DNA from: Moniliella sp. 'wahieum'
Taxonomy: Eukaryota > Basidiomycota > Moniliellomycetes > Moniliellales > Moniliellaceae
Length of the DNA: 64,000 bases
Reading direction: 5' to 3'
Assembly: GCA_003971905.1 (NCBI GenBank)
Contig: RSEE01000017.1
Location: forward strand, 310,001 to 374,000
Below are positions 20,309-31,533 of this stretch, in pieces. A model generated the notes under the pieces. It worked only from the letters and a program-made list of their open reading frames with translations, did not search any database and was not told the DNA's origin. The stretch's first letter is position 1. The number at the start of each line of letters is the position of its first letter. A program made the translations under genes and the position numbers.

Positions 20309-23300
20309 CCCCGCTGACCGGAGGGCCCAGTCATGTGGACTGGATCCATCTCCTCGACGCGGAGTTGAGCAAGATGGCTTGTCAGGGCGGGACGGCCGAG
20401 AGGCTTGGTGAGGACGTCCGCTGGGTTCCTTTCGCCGGGGATGTGTACAAGTATGGCCTCGCCCGAGTCCACGTGTTGCCGTACATTGTGGTACCGGATC
20501 TTCAGCTCTCGGAGCTTGCCGGTGCTGCCAAATTTGTGGGGCGAGATCGACGACAGACTTATTGTCGCAATACCAATGAATGGGTGTACCCTCGCCGATG
20601 GCCCCAAGCTCGATCATGATGTTCTTGACATAGTTGGCGTCAACCAGTCCATCATATCCTGCCGTATATTCGGCGGCGGCGGTACTGGTAACGCTCTTCG
20701 GCTGAAGAATGGATCGCCACGACACCGGCACACCGTACACCATCAGTAGGCATCCAGATGTGGAGCGTGCCTGGATGGGATCTCCCGCCAAGTCGGAATC
20801 TGTATACAGCGCAATGGCCGGTGCATCTGATGTTGGGGTCAACCTCAGGCCCTTTCCTCGAGTATGGTACAGGTAGCGAAGGAAGTCATCGACTGCTTGA
20901 TGATGCTGCTGCGATGGGTCGGCAGCGGCTCTGCTGAGGGCCGTGATAGCGAAGAGGGAGTCAGGCCGGCCCATTCGTGCAGCCCACAGTCCCGATCCGA
21001 TCTTCCCCTGATATGCCTTGCGCAAGGCTGGGAGGGATGGGGGTTCAGGGTCGGCACGGGGCGGTATCATCCGTACGGGATGTGGGAGAGTCCGGATCCA
21101 CGGGGCTTTGATGTGGTGCTTTGCCACCACTTCCTCGATGAACTTTGGTTGGCTCAGGTACAGCTCCCCACCGATCCGATCGTATTGGCATCCCAGGTGG
21201 TAGGAAGGGGACCGTTACCACGAACATCAATGTGTGTGTTTATCTCGGCCATAAACTCCTCGTACTTTTGGTGGACTTGCATGCGAGGAGCAGATCGTCG
21301 GTGTGGACCGCCAGGAGGATCTGCTCACCCGGTGGTGCAGCGCGCACGAACAAGCAGGGCTCGGTCAAGCTTTGCGTGAAGCCGAGCTTGTCACGCAGCA
21401 GGTTCCGGATGTATCGTGCCCAGTTTGCTCCGCTCTGATGTAGCCCGTATAGACTCTCTTGAGACGCCACACGCGACCACCCGCTTCGGGGAAGTAGGGG
21501 GGTGGGCGGATGTAGACTGCTTCTTCGAGGGGGGCGTTCAGGTACGCTGCATTGACGTCCGCCGAGAAGAGGCCAAACTTATACTTCTCGGCCAGCACGA
21601 CGAGGGTCAGGATGGCAGGTGTGCGCACCGATGGTGCGAACGTCTGGCCCCAAGTCTCGGCCGATTGTTGGTGTCCGCCCGCGACAAAGCGCGCGCGGTG
21701 GCGCAGGAACCGGCCCTCGGCGTCCGTCTTTGTGGTGATGCGCCATAGTCCTATGAGGATTTGTGCACCCGGTGGTGGGTACGTAGCCTCGTAGGTGCCG
21801 TATCGCGCGAGTGTGGCCACCTCGTCGGCCATAGCCTGCTTGACCATGGCAAAGGAGGGTGAGTCTCGAGACCCTTGAGCGTCTTGGGAGCGAGGGGTAC
21901 GCCATCCTTGGTGAGCTGAACCGTGTCCGGGTGGATGGGTGCGCTGAGAGCAGTCATGGCGGCGTATTCGGGAGGTTGAACTGTGTCGGCAAACGGGGGG
22001 GCGGATGTGTAGGTAGGGGGCGGGCGATGCCGATCTCTGGTGCGGCGCAGTGGGGCGTGGCGGCTGCAGCACGAGCATGGTAGGTCGTGTCGGTGGGGTC
22101 GTCAGCGATTGGGAGTGTGTGCAGGTCGGGAGGTGCGGGTGGTGCGCTGGCGGAGGGGGGGTAGCGGCGCGGAGGGGGGGTGGTGGTGGGAGGGGTCTGG
22201 GGTGTGGCGGCGGTTCGGGGCATGGGTGCTGCCGCGGCTGGCGGAGTAGGGTTAGCGTCTTTTTCACTGTCGATTTAATTTGAGGTGATTTGGAGATGTC
22301 GGGTGGGAAGTGGTCGGGGTGGAGATGGGGGTAGATGGCGTTGCCCATTTGTACGGTTTCGACCAGCGGTAGGTGAAGGTACCCAGGGATGGTTGGTATG
22401 TGGCGAAGAGCCATCCCTTTGATCCGCGCTGATGGTGGTATCCTACCAGCATACCTTCCTTGCCCGCGCGCTGAGCTTGTGCTCGCGGCGTGACTCGGGC
22501 AGATGGAGGTATGCAAGGCGGCCAAAGGGTTGCATCGGTAACGAGTATGCGTGGCCTTGTATCGCTCAAATCGCGATTTGTTGTCTTCCCCGGATGTTTT
22601 GAGTGGCATTTGGTTTTGGGTGAAGCACGCAGCGTGGAGGCTGTGTTCCCACCAGTCCGACGTCGGAAGACCTGTACCAAGAGCAACTGCCTTGCACGAG
22701 TCGTTATGGTTCGGATGGCACGCTCAGCCACACCGTTGCTAGCACTCTGCCCCGGGATTGTCCGTTCTGACGTGATGCCTTGCTCGTCCAGAAAAGGTTG
22801 CAGTGCGCTTGTCAATTCGGGGGCGTTGTCCGTGCGCAAAGTCCGCAGCAGTCTGTCCGGGCCGTAGCGTTGCCGCAATATGAGGTTCCGCAGTTCCTTC
22901 GTTGCAGCGCCCTTTGTCGGGATCGCTGTGGTGAAGACGTACCGCGTGAAGTCATCAACGGCGACGAGGGCGTATCCGTGCCCCATGCCGGTTACCCGGG
23001 GGAGGTCTACTACGTCGACGTGGAGGACCTCGAAAGGTCTTTTGGATCGGAGGCGGTCCCGGCTCGGATGGGGCGATGCTGTCGCTAGTGCCACCGCGCA
23101 TGTTGGGCAATCCCACTCTGAACGACAGAGGGAGATATGCTTGGCTGTGACGCGGAGGCCTGCGGTTTCCGATCGTGTAAGCCAGGGGAGGAGGTCGATG
23201 GCTGCGTGGTTCCAGCGTTTGTGGGCTTTAGAGACGTGGTCCAGGGCCAGGGATGCTGCGAGGGAGTTTGGGGTTGAGGGTGGGTCGGCCGGTTTGATCG

Positions 23301-23731
23301 GTTTGGTCGCCATGGCCCGCAGGGGTGTGGGTGGCGTTCGCGGGTTGTGTAAGATCGTGAATTGATAGTCACTGCCGGTTACTTTTCGTAGGGTGGATCC
23401 TGGGTTACCAAGCCAGATACCCTTCTGGTGTGGGGCGAAGTATGATGCGATTCCGGTGTTCGACAGGTGTGCTACACTGACGAGATTTCGGGCTGAAACG
23501 GGGCATGTATAGGCTGTTGGGGAGTTTTATCTCCATTTGGTGTCCTCCTAAGCATCGGATACGGATTGTGGCCGTGCCTCGTCCTTCCGCCTTTACATGT
23601 GTCCCGTTAGCAACCTCTATCTCGTCGTCGCAAGGGGTCATGGATGTGAAGACGGATTTGTCTTTCCAAATGGATGGGAATGCCCCACTGTCATATAATG
23701 CCCGGATGATTCGCATTTCGCCCCCGAGTTC
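20303..23731 (-). CDS. Copia Pol: protease, integrase, RT, RNase H (frameshifted)
   Basis: The protease active site is LYDSGAFPSIW (about 23690). The integrase zinc region is KRWNHAAID...CPTCAVA (23215-23090), and its catalytic core runs through VDVVDLPRVTG, VAVDDFTRYVF, LRTDNAPELTS and NGVAERAIRT (23025-22695). RT starts at ATLARYGTYEATYPPPGAQI (about 21810) with FAPSVRTPAILTLVVLAEKY and LFSADVNAAYLNAPLEEAVY (about 21660-21520). The catalytic box reads LLAVHTDDLLLA (about 21315), with His-Thr-Asp-Asp rather than Tyr-x-Asp-Asp. RNase H has IALYTDSDLAGD, STAAAEYTAG, YCDNKSVVDLA and finally NPADVLTKPLGR (20815-20390). Frame changes fall near 23490, 22650, 21420 and 20540. The C-terminus runs close to the 3' LTR. 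Confidence 0.92.
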
Positions 23732-24979
23732 CTAGTAGTCAGCTGTGCCCGCATCAACGTCAATCACTTCAGACTCGGGAGAGCTCGCTCTCTGAGCGAC
23801 GTGAGCGTTGGCTCGGCCTGGGTTGCGCGGAGGGACAACAGGTTTATTAGACGTCGCGCTGCGCCAGGGTTGGTTGGTGCGGTCTTGCCCCTTGGTCTTT
23901 GTGTCCGCGAGGTTGTCGTCGCCGGCTTTGCCCCCGCTGGAGTTTTTTCCCCCGCTGGTGGGTCGTCCCCCGCTGTCGGGTCGAGTCCAAGGCGTTCCTC
24001 CGTTGACCGGCTTGCCTCCGTTTCTCTTCCTTTCTCCACCGGGATACGTGGCGGCTGGTATGTCCATCACGGCCTGCCGTAACTTGTCTAGACTCGAGCG
24101 CTCTTCACGCTGGCGAATGCTCATGTCGCGTAAGCCGAGTAGGATCCCAGTGCGTTCCTGCTCTTCCGTAAGTGGGATGCCCGCTCGCGTCAGGCTTGCA
24201 CTGATCTCTTCCATGTAGTCGAGGTAGTCTCGACCCGATCGGTTTCCTTGGTCGGCCGAAAAGTAGCGAATGAGTAGAGGCCCTCTGTTTGCGGTAGGCG
24301 TATATCCATACCGCTGACGCAGCATGTTCAGCGTGTCCTGGGTGCATGATATTTCGTGGTGGGTGCGGATCGTCCGGAAGAGGGTTGACGGCATGGCTTC
24401 CCTAAGAAGGTTGTGCAAGCGTCTGTCGAGGTCCTCGGTGAAGTAGCGGGAGCTGCGACCATTCTGGACGACGTCGCTTGCGTGGGGGTGGGCATCTGTT
24501 ATCGCGAAGAGAAATTCGTCTTCCCAAGCGCTGTAGGCGGACGGGTCTTTGTTCAGATCAGGCCACTTGATATTCTTGGTGGGAGACTCGCGTAGTGATC
24601 TGTAAAGGTCGTACTCGGGTCGCGAGGCTGCGCCTGTAGGTGCCCCCAAAGTTGCGTTGGGTTGAGTTTCCATTTGGTGGATGTTTTGCACCACAAAATT
24701 CGTAGCCCGTCGAACCCAGTTTGTCGTGATAGACGTAGGTTCGTCCTTCCATCCAAGCCACTCGGCTCTGTCGTGTATAGCTCTGTTGATCTTCTCTTTA
24801 ACGACATCGATGTCGTTCGTCTTCTTGAACCACAGGTGCGCTTCGGCGCAAAGCATCATGAGTTCCTCGTTGTCGGTGCCAATCGGTGGCGGATCGCGAC
24901 CGGTTGGTGTCCAGTAATCGCGCTTGTTCACCATTGTGGTGTCGCTGACCGAGAGATCGGTGTTAGCGTTGGCGCCCAT
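23732..24979 (-). CDS. Copia Gag polyprotein
   Basis: Capsid-type protein of 415 codons from ATG 24979 to an amber stop. It contains a copia gag core: a WLGWKDEPTSITTNWV segment, YSAWEDEFLFAITDAH (about 24510), DLDRRLHNLLREAMPSTLFR (about 24420) and the FSADQGNRSGRDYLDYMEEI region (about 24230). A Gly/Asn/Ser-rich basic tail follows (KPVNGGTPWTRPDSGGRP...). No CCHC zinc knuckle (CX2CX4HX4C) is present, unusual for copia Gag; the basic tail may replace it in RNA binding. The stop TAG (23734-23732) lies in the same frame as the protease, so Gag-Pol could be made by stop-codon readthrough. Confidence 0.9.
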   Translation of the reverse strand: MGANANTDLSVSDTTMVNKRDYWTPTGRDPPPIGTDNEELMMLCAEAHLWFKKTNDIDVVKEKINRAIHDRAEWLGWKDEPTSITTNWVRRATNFVVQNIHQMETQPNATLGAPTGAASRPEYDLYRSLRESPTKNIKWPDLNKDPSAYSAWEDEFLFAITDAHPHASDVVQNGRSSRYFTEDLDRRLHNLLREAMPSTLFRTIRTHHEISCTQDTLNMLRQRYGYTPTANRGPLLIRYFSADQGNRSGRDYLDYMEEISASLTRAGIPLTEEQERTGILLGLRDMSIRQREERSSLDKLRQAVMDIPAATYPGGERKRNGGKPVNGGTPWTRPDSGGRPTSGGKNSSGGKAGDDNLADTKTKGQDRTNQPWRSATSNKPVVPPRNPGRANAHVAQRASSPESEVIDVDAGTADY

Positions 24980-25033
24980 GGTTGTGGGTGTAGTTTTGGC
25001 CAGCTCAGGGATGAGCAGATAAGGATGTAACTC

Positions 25034-25193
25034 TGTCGGCCTCGCTACTACCACAGAATGTGAGCACTGAACGTCGTATTGGACTAAGAAGCTTCTGCGA
25101 CTGACTCGTCCAGAAGACTGGTGCGAGCTCGGAAGGAATGAAAGCTGACTCACGTGACTCAGGGTCCGCGCGGTCCTAGGACGGATGTCAACA
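25034..25193 (-). repeat. Copia 5' LTR
   Basis: 160 bp, identical base for base to 20149-20308. It begins TG and ends CA in both orientations. Confidence 0.96.
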
Positions 25194-25228
25194 CAAATGG
25201 CCCAATTGTGTTGAATAGCCCAAAAAAT

Positions 25229-25324
25229 TGCTTCAAAGGGAATCGAACCCCTGTCACATCGATGTCTGATGGACACTGACGCCATGCCTGGCAACGATGT
25301 AGTATACCACTAACCCATGGAAGC
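25229..25324 (-). tRNA. tRNA-Gly(GCC), intron-containing
   Basis: A box TGGGTTAGTGG and B box GGTTCGATTCC are both intact. The anticodon stem CATCG/CGATG encloses TTGCCA and a 26-nt intron placed after position 37, the usual tRNA intron site. The acceptor GCTTCCA pairs with TGAAGC on the 3' side, one base short: restoring one C in the CC of the plus strand (gcttc|aaaggg) would give seven pairs. A T6 Pol III terminator follows immediately (25223-25228 as AAAAAA on plus). The anticodon is inferred from alignment to the known fungal tRNA-Gly layout. Confidence 0.8.
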
Positions 25325-25703
25325 TTGATAACACCTTGGACAGAAATCCATCAGGTATATATACTGGTACTTGTATGTTGGACCAAAAAACTTGGGAATA
25401 ACAATGTCGCTGTTCTATAGTCACATGGCTGATACCTTTCGTTGGTATCCAGTATCACCATCATCATTAGAATGCATTGTCAATATATATAGCCATCCAC
25501 TTCCACATATGATCTCTTGGCACGGAAGAAAAAGTTCTTTATAATTGCAAATGGGGGCTATCTCATCTTTTGCCCAGAACACCGAAGGAAAAAGAAATTT
25601 AGTCATGGGGTTTGTGGTAAACCAGAAAACGATGCCGCGAGTGGAAAACTGCGGGCAGGAACACCGGTAATTGCGAACGTGGAGAAATTTAGCCAAAAAG
25701 GTT

Positions 25704-25796
25704 CGACAATGACAGGACTCGAACCTGTGCAGGCAAAGCCTAATTGATGTTTCGAAGCGATTCGAATCAATCCCTTAACCGCTCGGGCACATTGCC
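25704..25796 (-). tRNA. tRNA-Ser(CGA), intron-containing
   Basis: Class II tRNA with acceptor GGCAATG/CATTGTC and A box TGCCCGAGCGG. The anticodon stem ATTGA/TCAAT encloses TTCGAA plus a 12-nt intron, and a long variable arm (TAGGCTTTGCCTGC) follows. The T arm ACAGG-TTCGAGT-CCTGT is perfect. The anticodon CGA at 34-36 gives Ser. A T5 terminator follows the 3' end. tRNA-Ser(CGA) also carries an intron in budding yeast. Confidence 0.88.
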
Positions 25797-25862
25797 TTTA
25801 TGCGATTCTACACGATCTCCAGTTTGCTTTCTGCATCACACGCTCATCATTAACCCGAAAAA

Positions 25863-25975
25863 CAGTGTCCGGGGGAGACGTGGGCCAACCTGCAAAAGAG
25901 GATATGGTCTACAAAGAGAAGGAGAAAGAGAGAGGTGATAGATCTATTCAAAAGAGAAACCCGTTATAGGGGCAG
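25863..25975 (+). repeat. Dispersed repeat R, copy 2
   Basis: Shares with copies 1 and 3 the order: GTCTAC, a GAGAAGGAGAAAGAGAGAGG block, TGATAGATCTATTC, then CCCGTTATAGGGGCAG. It lies on the left side of the 2.2-kb array, about 1.1 kb before it. Confidence 0.6.
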
Positions 25976-26760
25976 ATCGGGCCGACGGTAGATCTATGGC
26001 ACCCCCACTCAGATTTGGTGGTTGCTTTGGACGGGAGCAAACAAATGGGTGACCGACAGGGCAACCCCCTCGCCCCGTTCTTTTTCCTCATTACGGCGTG
26101 GCAACTTTGGAGGAGTTGCAAGTCAACCTTGGGCCGGGGCGCCTCGAGTCGGCGCAACTGGACTACGTTACAATTTTCGGCCAAGGACGGGCATCTGCGC
26201 CTGGGAAGCCATGATTTTGACGAAAAAAAGACATGTCAGGTCTCCCGGTCACCTAACCAAGTGCCGCAAACGGTACAGGGACCAAATAACCCCAAGGTAC
26301 GGACTACCCCATGTCTCGACACTGTCTTGTCTCGTCTGGAGGACCTCGTTTTTTCGACTCTCGTAGGGGAATCTCCTTCGTATCCTTCCAGAGTCCAGTC
26401 CCACGCCACCTCTCGTCTGCCATCCTTATCGTACACATGAAAGCGCAGTGCGGCATCAGCACCACAGCCGTTATTGTCCTGACAGAGTCATCTGCCCTGC
26501 CCATATCGCTCCCTTTTGACCGCAAAAGTGCGAAATGGCGATGAGGATGTTTTAGCACGCAATGAATACCCTCATCGACACAACTAAGCATCAACAGTAT
26601 GCTCACAGGAGTCAGACATGTACAGCCTGACCTGCGGACACCCACCATCCGCTTCCAAACGGAGGTAGAGCACGCGGATAGTGTAGGAGAAATCCAAGCG
26701 GTAAGCATCTCAGTTGAGACTCATCACTGATTTCGGACAACCCTCCCAGGCAACGTGCTC
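25976..26760. other. Accessory sequence left of the array; no supported gene
   Basis: Several open frames on both strands without motifs. No match to the array unit was seen. Confidence 0.4.
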
Positions 26761-26764
26761 GTCG

Positions 26765-27108
26765 TCTTGGGCGCACAGTATCCCCGTTTCGAAGAACCTT
26801 TTGGAAGTCTGAGTTGGACAAGTGGGCATGTGGCCTGGTGGTCTTGTGGACGTTTGGGCCTTGTGGTACCGCGAACGGGGGCTGGGTCCCTCGCCAGCAA
26901 CTGCCTGGGGCTTTCATCCGCCGTTGCCCCTGACCCAGGAGAATCGGCGAGGCAGATGGAGGCGGTCATGCAGGGACCGCCAAAAAGCGTCGCATGGCTT
27001 CCCATCCGCACCGGTCGCACATTCCATCCCCAAGTTGTTCTGCGTGGTGGCGATGGTGGTGGGCAATGGCGCGAGTGCATGACGGCATAAGCGAGCCAGT
27101 CTCCAGCC
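26765..27108. repeat. Left array flank, homologous to the right flank
   Basis: Aligns with 40365-40700 in the same orientation. Shared blocks include CCTTTTGGAAG, ATCCGCCGTTGCCCCTGACC with AGGAGAATCGGC, CTTCCCATCCGCACCGGTCG, and GGTGGGCAATGGCGCGAGTG. This sequence is absent from the array units, so both outer edges carry a common ancestral segment. On the minus strand both copies would encode RAIAHHHRHH and LGDGMCDRCGWEA, or, in another frame, SRHCPPPSPP and TTWGWNVRPVRMGS. Confidence 0.8.
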
Positions 27109-29326
27109 GCTCTTTTGTCGGCGTACCGACGACCGCGCTGCGGGCCCGCATTGCACATTTCAACCGCGTTCCCATGGGGATGCGGCCCATGTCACATGTC
27201 ACATCCCCTGTCACAGCCCCTGCATGTCACAGCCCCTGCATGTCACAGCCCATGTCACAGCCCATGTCACAGCCCATTCACATGTGATCGCACGTGTCAC
27301 GTCGCACTCCTAGTAGTGGGTGCGTCCCCCTCGCATCAAGAGGTCCAGTCGAGGATGATATTCAATGCCTCCTCTCCCACAGCTTCATCCCCACGGGCAT
27401 TCCTAGATCCCTTCTCTCCAGCGTTACTATCCACTTCATCTACCCAGACGCCCGTTTTCCATACCTTGGCCTCACATCCTGCTATGCAATACTATATGTC
27501 AACACATTGTAGTTTTAAACCAATCTCATTCTTCAACGATCAACACAACAACGAAACGAAGACGAAAACAAAACGAAAACAAAGTCATTGGTCCAGGTCC
27601 CATGCGTCCACCATTTCCACCTCAGGGCAATACACCTCCTCCACCATGTCCCATGCATCCTGCATCTCCACCTCTGGGCAATGCACCTCCACCACCACCG
27701 GCCCATGGCGACGCTTGCGCACGGTCACGCGAGGCTCGGCCGTGTTGACATCGAACCTGGCCCGAGGCACCGCTGGCGCCAGCACCCGCTCCTCAGCCGC
27801 CTTTGGCTTCTTGCGCAGGATCGAAGGCTGGCTGGGCGTTGCGATCGTGCCCAACTTGGAAGTTCGGATGCTCGGATGGGAATGATGGGCGCCAGCCAGT
27901 AGCGGGGGGGGGTGTAGTTAGATGGCAGACCCGGGCTCGTGGTAGAGGAGAGAGGCGGAAGGTGAACTGGAACTCGGTCAGAGGCGGGAGGGGCAGCATT
28001 TCGGTACTGGGTGAGCGGTTCGAGAAGGTAGGTGGTGGGAGGGAGACAAGAAGTTTTGCACCCATCCGAGGTTACTTATGCCCCCGCCCCCGCCGCCGTT
28101 GGGGCAATATGAGGCATTTTGCCCCAACGGCGGGGAGCACACTGCCCTCAGGCCTCAGGCCGCGCCTCGGCTTCAGCACACTGTGCTACCTCGACTGCTC
28201 CCATGCGGCGTGACGTGTACCTCGGAGCAGGCCGGGCAGCACACTGCCTCAAGCCTCAGGCCGCTGCCTCGGCTTCAGCACACTGTGCTACCTCGACTGC
28301 TGCCGTGCGGTGTGACATGTATCTCGGAGCAGGCCGGGTAGCACGCTGCCCTCAGGCCTCAGGCCCAACCCTCAGGCCTTAACCCAGCCCAGCGGTGGAT
28401 AATGCCGGACGCAGATCGGAATTCCCACGGTGGCCAAACCGGCCCAGACCGACGGACCGTGCGCGTCGCGGCTCCACTTGGGGAGGTAGGTTGTCTCCTC
28501 CGTTCTGCTTGGCCTTTGTTGATGAACGCCAGAGGTCCAACCAAAGGGTAGGCCGTTCGTGAAGGACATGGGTACCTGGCTGAAATGGAAGGGTTAGATC
28601 AGTGGACAAGGAGAGGAGAAGAGATGGAACATACACCTTGACCGCAACATAAGAAGCGTGGGTTGGCCTTTGAAGAGCGCCCATGTTCTGGGACGAGCAT
28701 GTATGCGCCCAGTACCGACACAATGTCCATTGCCCCACCGTCAACGAGACTGAATGGGCCGACTCATCCACTGGTTACCGGCTCTTCTGGTGGTCGCCAG
28801 CACTGACGCGGCTCGCAATGGCTTGCCCCATCCTTCCGCCAATCATCCGTGTGCCCGCTGTACTTCGATGAGCGCCAATGCCGCCAATGCCACGGTGGCC
28901 AAACCGGCCCAGACCGACGGATCATGCGCCGTCGCGGCTCCACTCTTGGTAGGTACGCTTTCTCCTCCATTTGCTTGGCCTTTGTTGATGAGCGCCAGAG
29001 GTCCAACCAAAGCGTAGGCCGTGCCGTGAAGGACATGGGTACCTGGCCGAAATGGAAGGGTTAGATCAGTGGAGAGGAGGAGAGGGAGATGGAACATACT
29101 TGACCGCAACATAAAGAGAATCGTCGGTTGGCCTTTGAAGAGCGCCCATGTGGCGTCCCGACGGCCACATGCTGGCGATGAGGGATGGAGATGGAATCCA
29201 AGAGCTAAGGAGAGCCAGAGCTATGGGCCTGGATGGGCTCCTGGGGTGGAGGCCAGTGGAAGCTCGTGGAAGGTCCGCAGCTCACTGCCCCGGTGCCCTG
29301 TGTGCATCGGGCCACGTCTCAGCCGA
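27109..29326. repeat. Array unit 1
   Basis: 2,218 bp. The most diverged copy: CCCGCATTGC replaces CTCGCATTGC, an extra GCATGTCACAGCCCCT occurs in the minisatellite, and GGCTGGCTGG replaces GGGCCTGGCTGG near 27825. Its 160-codon ORF is truncated by indels (open only 27793-28065). Confidence 0.9.
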
Positions 29327-31533
29327 GCTCTTTTGTCGGCGTACCGACGACCGCGGCGGGCTCGCATTGCACATTTCAACTCCGCGTTCCCCATGGGGAT
29401 GCGGCCCATGTCACATGTCACATCCCCTGTCACAGCCCTGCATGTCACAGCCATGTCACAGCCCATGTCACAGCCCATTCACATGTGATCGCACGTGTCA
29501 CGTCGCACTCCTAGTAGTGGGTGCGTCCCCCCTCGCATCAAGAGGTCCAGTCGAGGATGATATTCAATGCCTCCTCTCCACACAGCTTCATCCCCACGGG
29601 CATTCCTAGATCCCTTCTCTCCAGCGTTACTATCCACTTCATCTACCCAGACGCCCGTTTTCCAACCCTTGGCCTCACATCCTGCTATGCATACTATATG
29701 TCAACCACATTGTAGTTTTAAACCAATCTCATTCTTCAACGATCAACACAACAACGAAACGAAGACGAAAACAAAACGAAAACAAAGTCATTGGTCCAGG
29801 TCCCATGCGTCCACCATTTCCACCTCAGGGCAATACACCTCCTCCACCATGTCCCATGCATCCTGCATCTCCACCTCTGGGCAATGCACCTCCACCACCA
29901 CCGGCCCATGGCGACGCTTGCGCACGGTCACGCGAGGCTCGGCCGTGTTGACATCGAACCGGCCCGAGGCACCGCTGGCGCCAGCACCGCTCCTCAGCCG
30001 CCTTTGGCTTCTTGCGCAGGATCGAAGGGCCTGGCTGGGCGTTGCGATCGTGCCCAACTTGGAAGTTCGGATGCTCGGATGGGAATGATGGGCGCCAGCC
30101 AGTAGCGGGGGGGGGTTGTAGTTAGATGGCAGACCCGGGCTCGTGGTCAGAGGAGAGAGGCGGAAGGTGAACTGGAACTCGGTCAGAGGCGGGAGGGGCG
30201 ATTTCGGTACTGGGTGAGCGGTTCGAGAAGGTAGGTGGTGGGAGGGAGACAAGAAGTTTTGCACCCATCCGAGGTTACTTATGCCCCGCCCCCGCCGCCG
30301 TTGGGGCAATATGAGGCATTTTTGCCCCAACGGCGGGAGCACACTGCCCTCAGGCCTCAGGCCGCGCCTCGGCTTCAGCACACTGTGCTACCTCGACTGC
30401 TCCCATGCGGCGTGACGTGTACCTCGGAGCAGGCCGGGCAGCACATGCCCTCAAGCCTCAGGCCGCTGCCTCGGCTTCAGCACACTGTGCTACCTCGACT
30501 GCTGCCGTGCGGGTTTGTGACATGTATCTCGGAGCAGGCCGGGTAGCACGCTGCCCTCAGGCCTCAGGCCCAACCCTCAGGCCTTAACCCAGCCAGCGGT
30601 GGATAATGCCGGACGCAGATCGGAATTCCCACGGTGGCCAAACCGGCCCAGACCGACGGACCGTGCGCCGTCGCGGCTCCACTTGGGGAGGTAGGTTGTT
30701 CCTCCGTTCTGCTTGGCCTTTGTTGATGAACGCCAGAGGTCCAACCAAAGGGTAGGCCGTTCCGTGAAGGACATGGGTACCTGGCTGAATGGAAGGGTTA
30801 GATCAGTGGACAGGAGGAGAGGAGAAGAGAGATGGAACATACCTTGACCGCAACATAAGAAGCGTGGGGTTGGCCTTGAAGAGCCCCATGTTCTGGGACG
30901 AGAATGTATGCGCCCAGTACCGACACAATGTCCATTGCCCACCGCAACCGAGACTGAATGGGCCGACTCATCCACTGGTTCCGGTCTCTTCTGGTGGTCG
31001 CCAGCACTGACGCGGCTCGCAATGGCTTGCCCCACTTCCGCCAATCATCCGTGTGCCCGCTGGTACTTCGATGAGCGCCAATGCCGCCAATGCCACGGTG
31101 GCCAAACCGGCCCAGACCGACGGATCATGCGCCGTCGCGGCTCCACTCTTGGGTAGGTACGCTTCTCCTCCATTCTGCTTGGCCTTTGTTGATGAGCGCC
31201 AGAGGTCCAACCAAAGCGTAGGCCGTGCCGTGAAGGACATGGGTACCTGGCCGAAATGGAAGGGTTAGATCAGTGGAGAGGAGGAGAGGAGAGATGGAAC
31301 ATACCTTGACCGCAACATAAAGAGAATCGTCGGTTGGCCTTTGAAGAGCGCCCATGTGGCGTCCCGACGGCCACATGCTGGCGATGAGGGATGGAGATGG
31401 AATCCAAGAGCTAAGGAGAGCCAGAGCTATGGGCCTGGATGGGCTCCTGGGGTGGAGGCCAGTGGAAGCTCGTGGAAGGTCCGCAGCTCACTGCCCCGGT
31501 GCCCTGTGTGCATCGGGCCACGTCTCCAGCCGA
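29327..31533. repeat. Array unit 2
   Basis: 2,207 bp. It has about a dozen single-base losses relative to units 3 and 4 (for example CACATGCCCTC at 30443 and GGGCGATTTCGG near 30195). ORFs are broken. Confidence 0.9.

Larger units (their letters stand above)
20149..25193 (-). mobile_element. Complete Ty1/copia LTR retrotransposon
   Basis: 5,045 bp, transcribed on the minus strand. Identical 160-bp LTRs read TGTTGACATC...GGCCGACA in element orientation. Domain order is gag, protease, integrase, reverse transcriptase, RNase H, which defines the copia superfamily. Flanks are CAAAA (20144-20148) and CAAAT (25194-25198), a 4/5 match to a 5-bp target duplication. A purine run, CAGCGGGG, abuts the 3' LTR as polypurine tract. 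Identical LTRs argue for recent insertion; the pol frameshifts (at least four) argue that this copy is inactive or mis-sequenced. Confidence 0.96.

Noticed and set aside
27190-27290. (MSQP)n protein from plus-strand ORFs in each array unit
   Set aside because: The frame is a by-product of the 13-bp minisatellite, which cannot keep one frame, and it lacks splice or start support.
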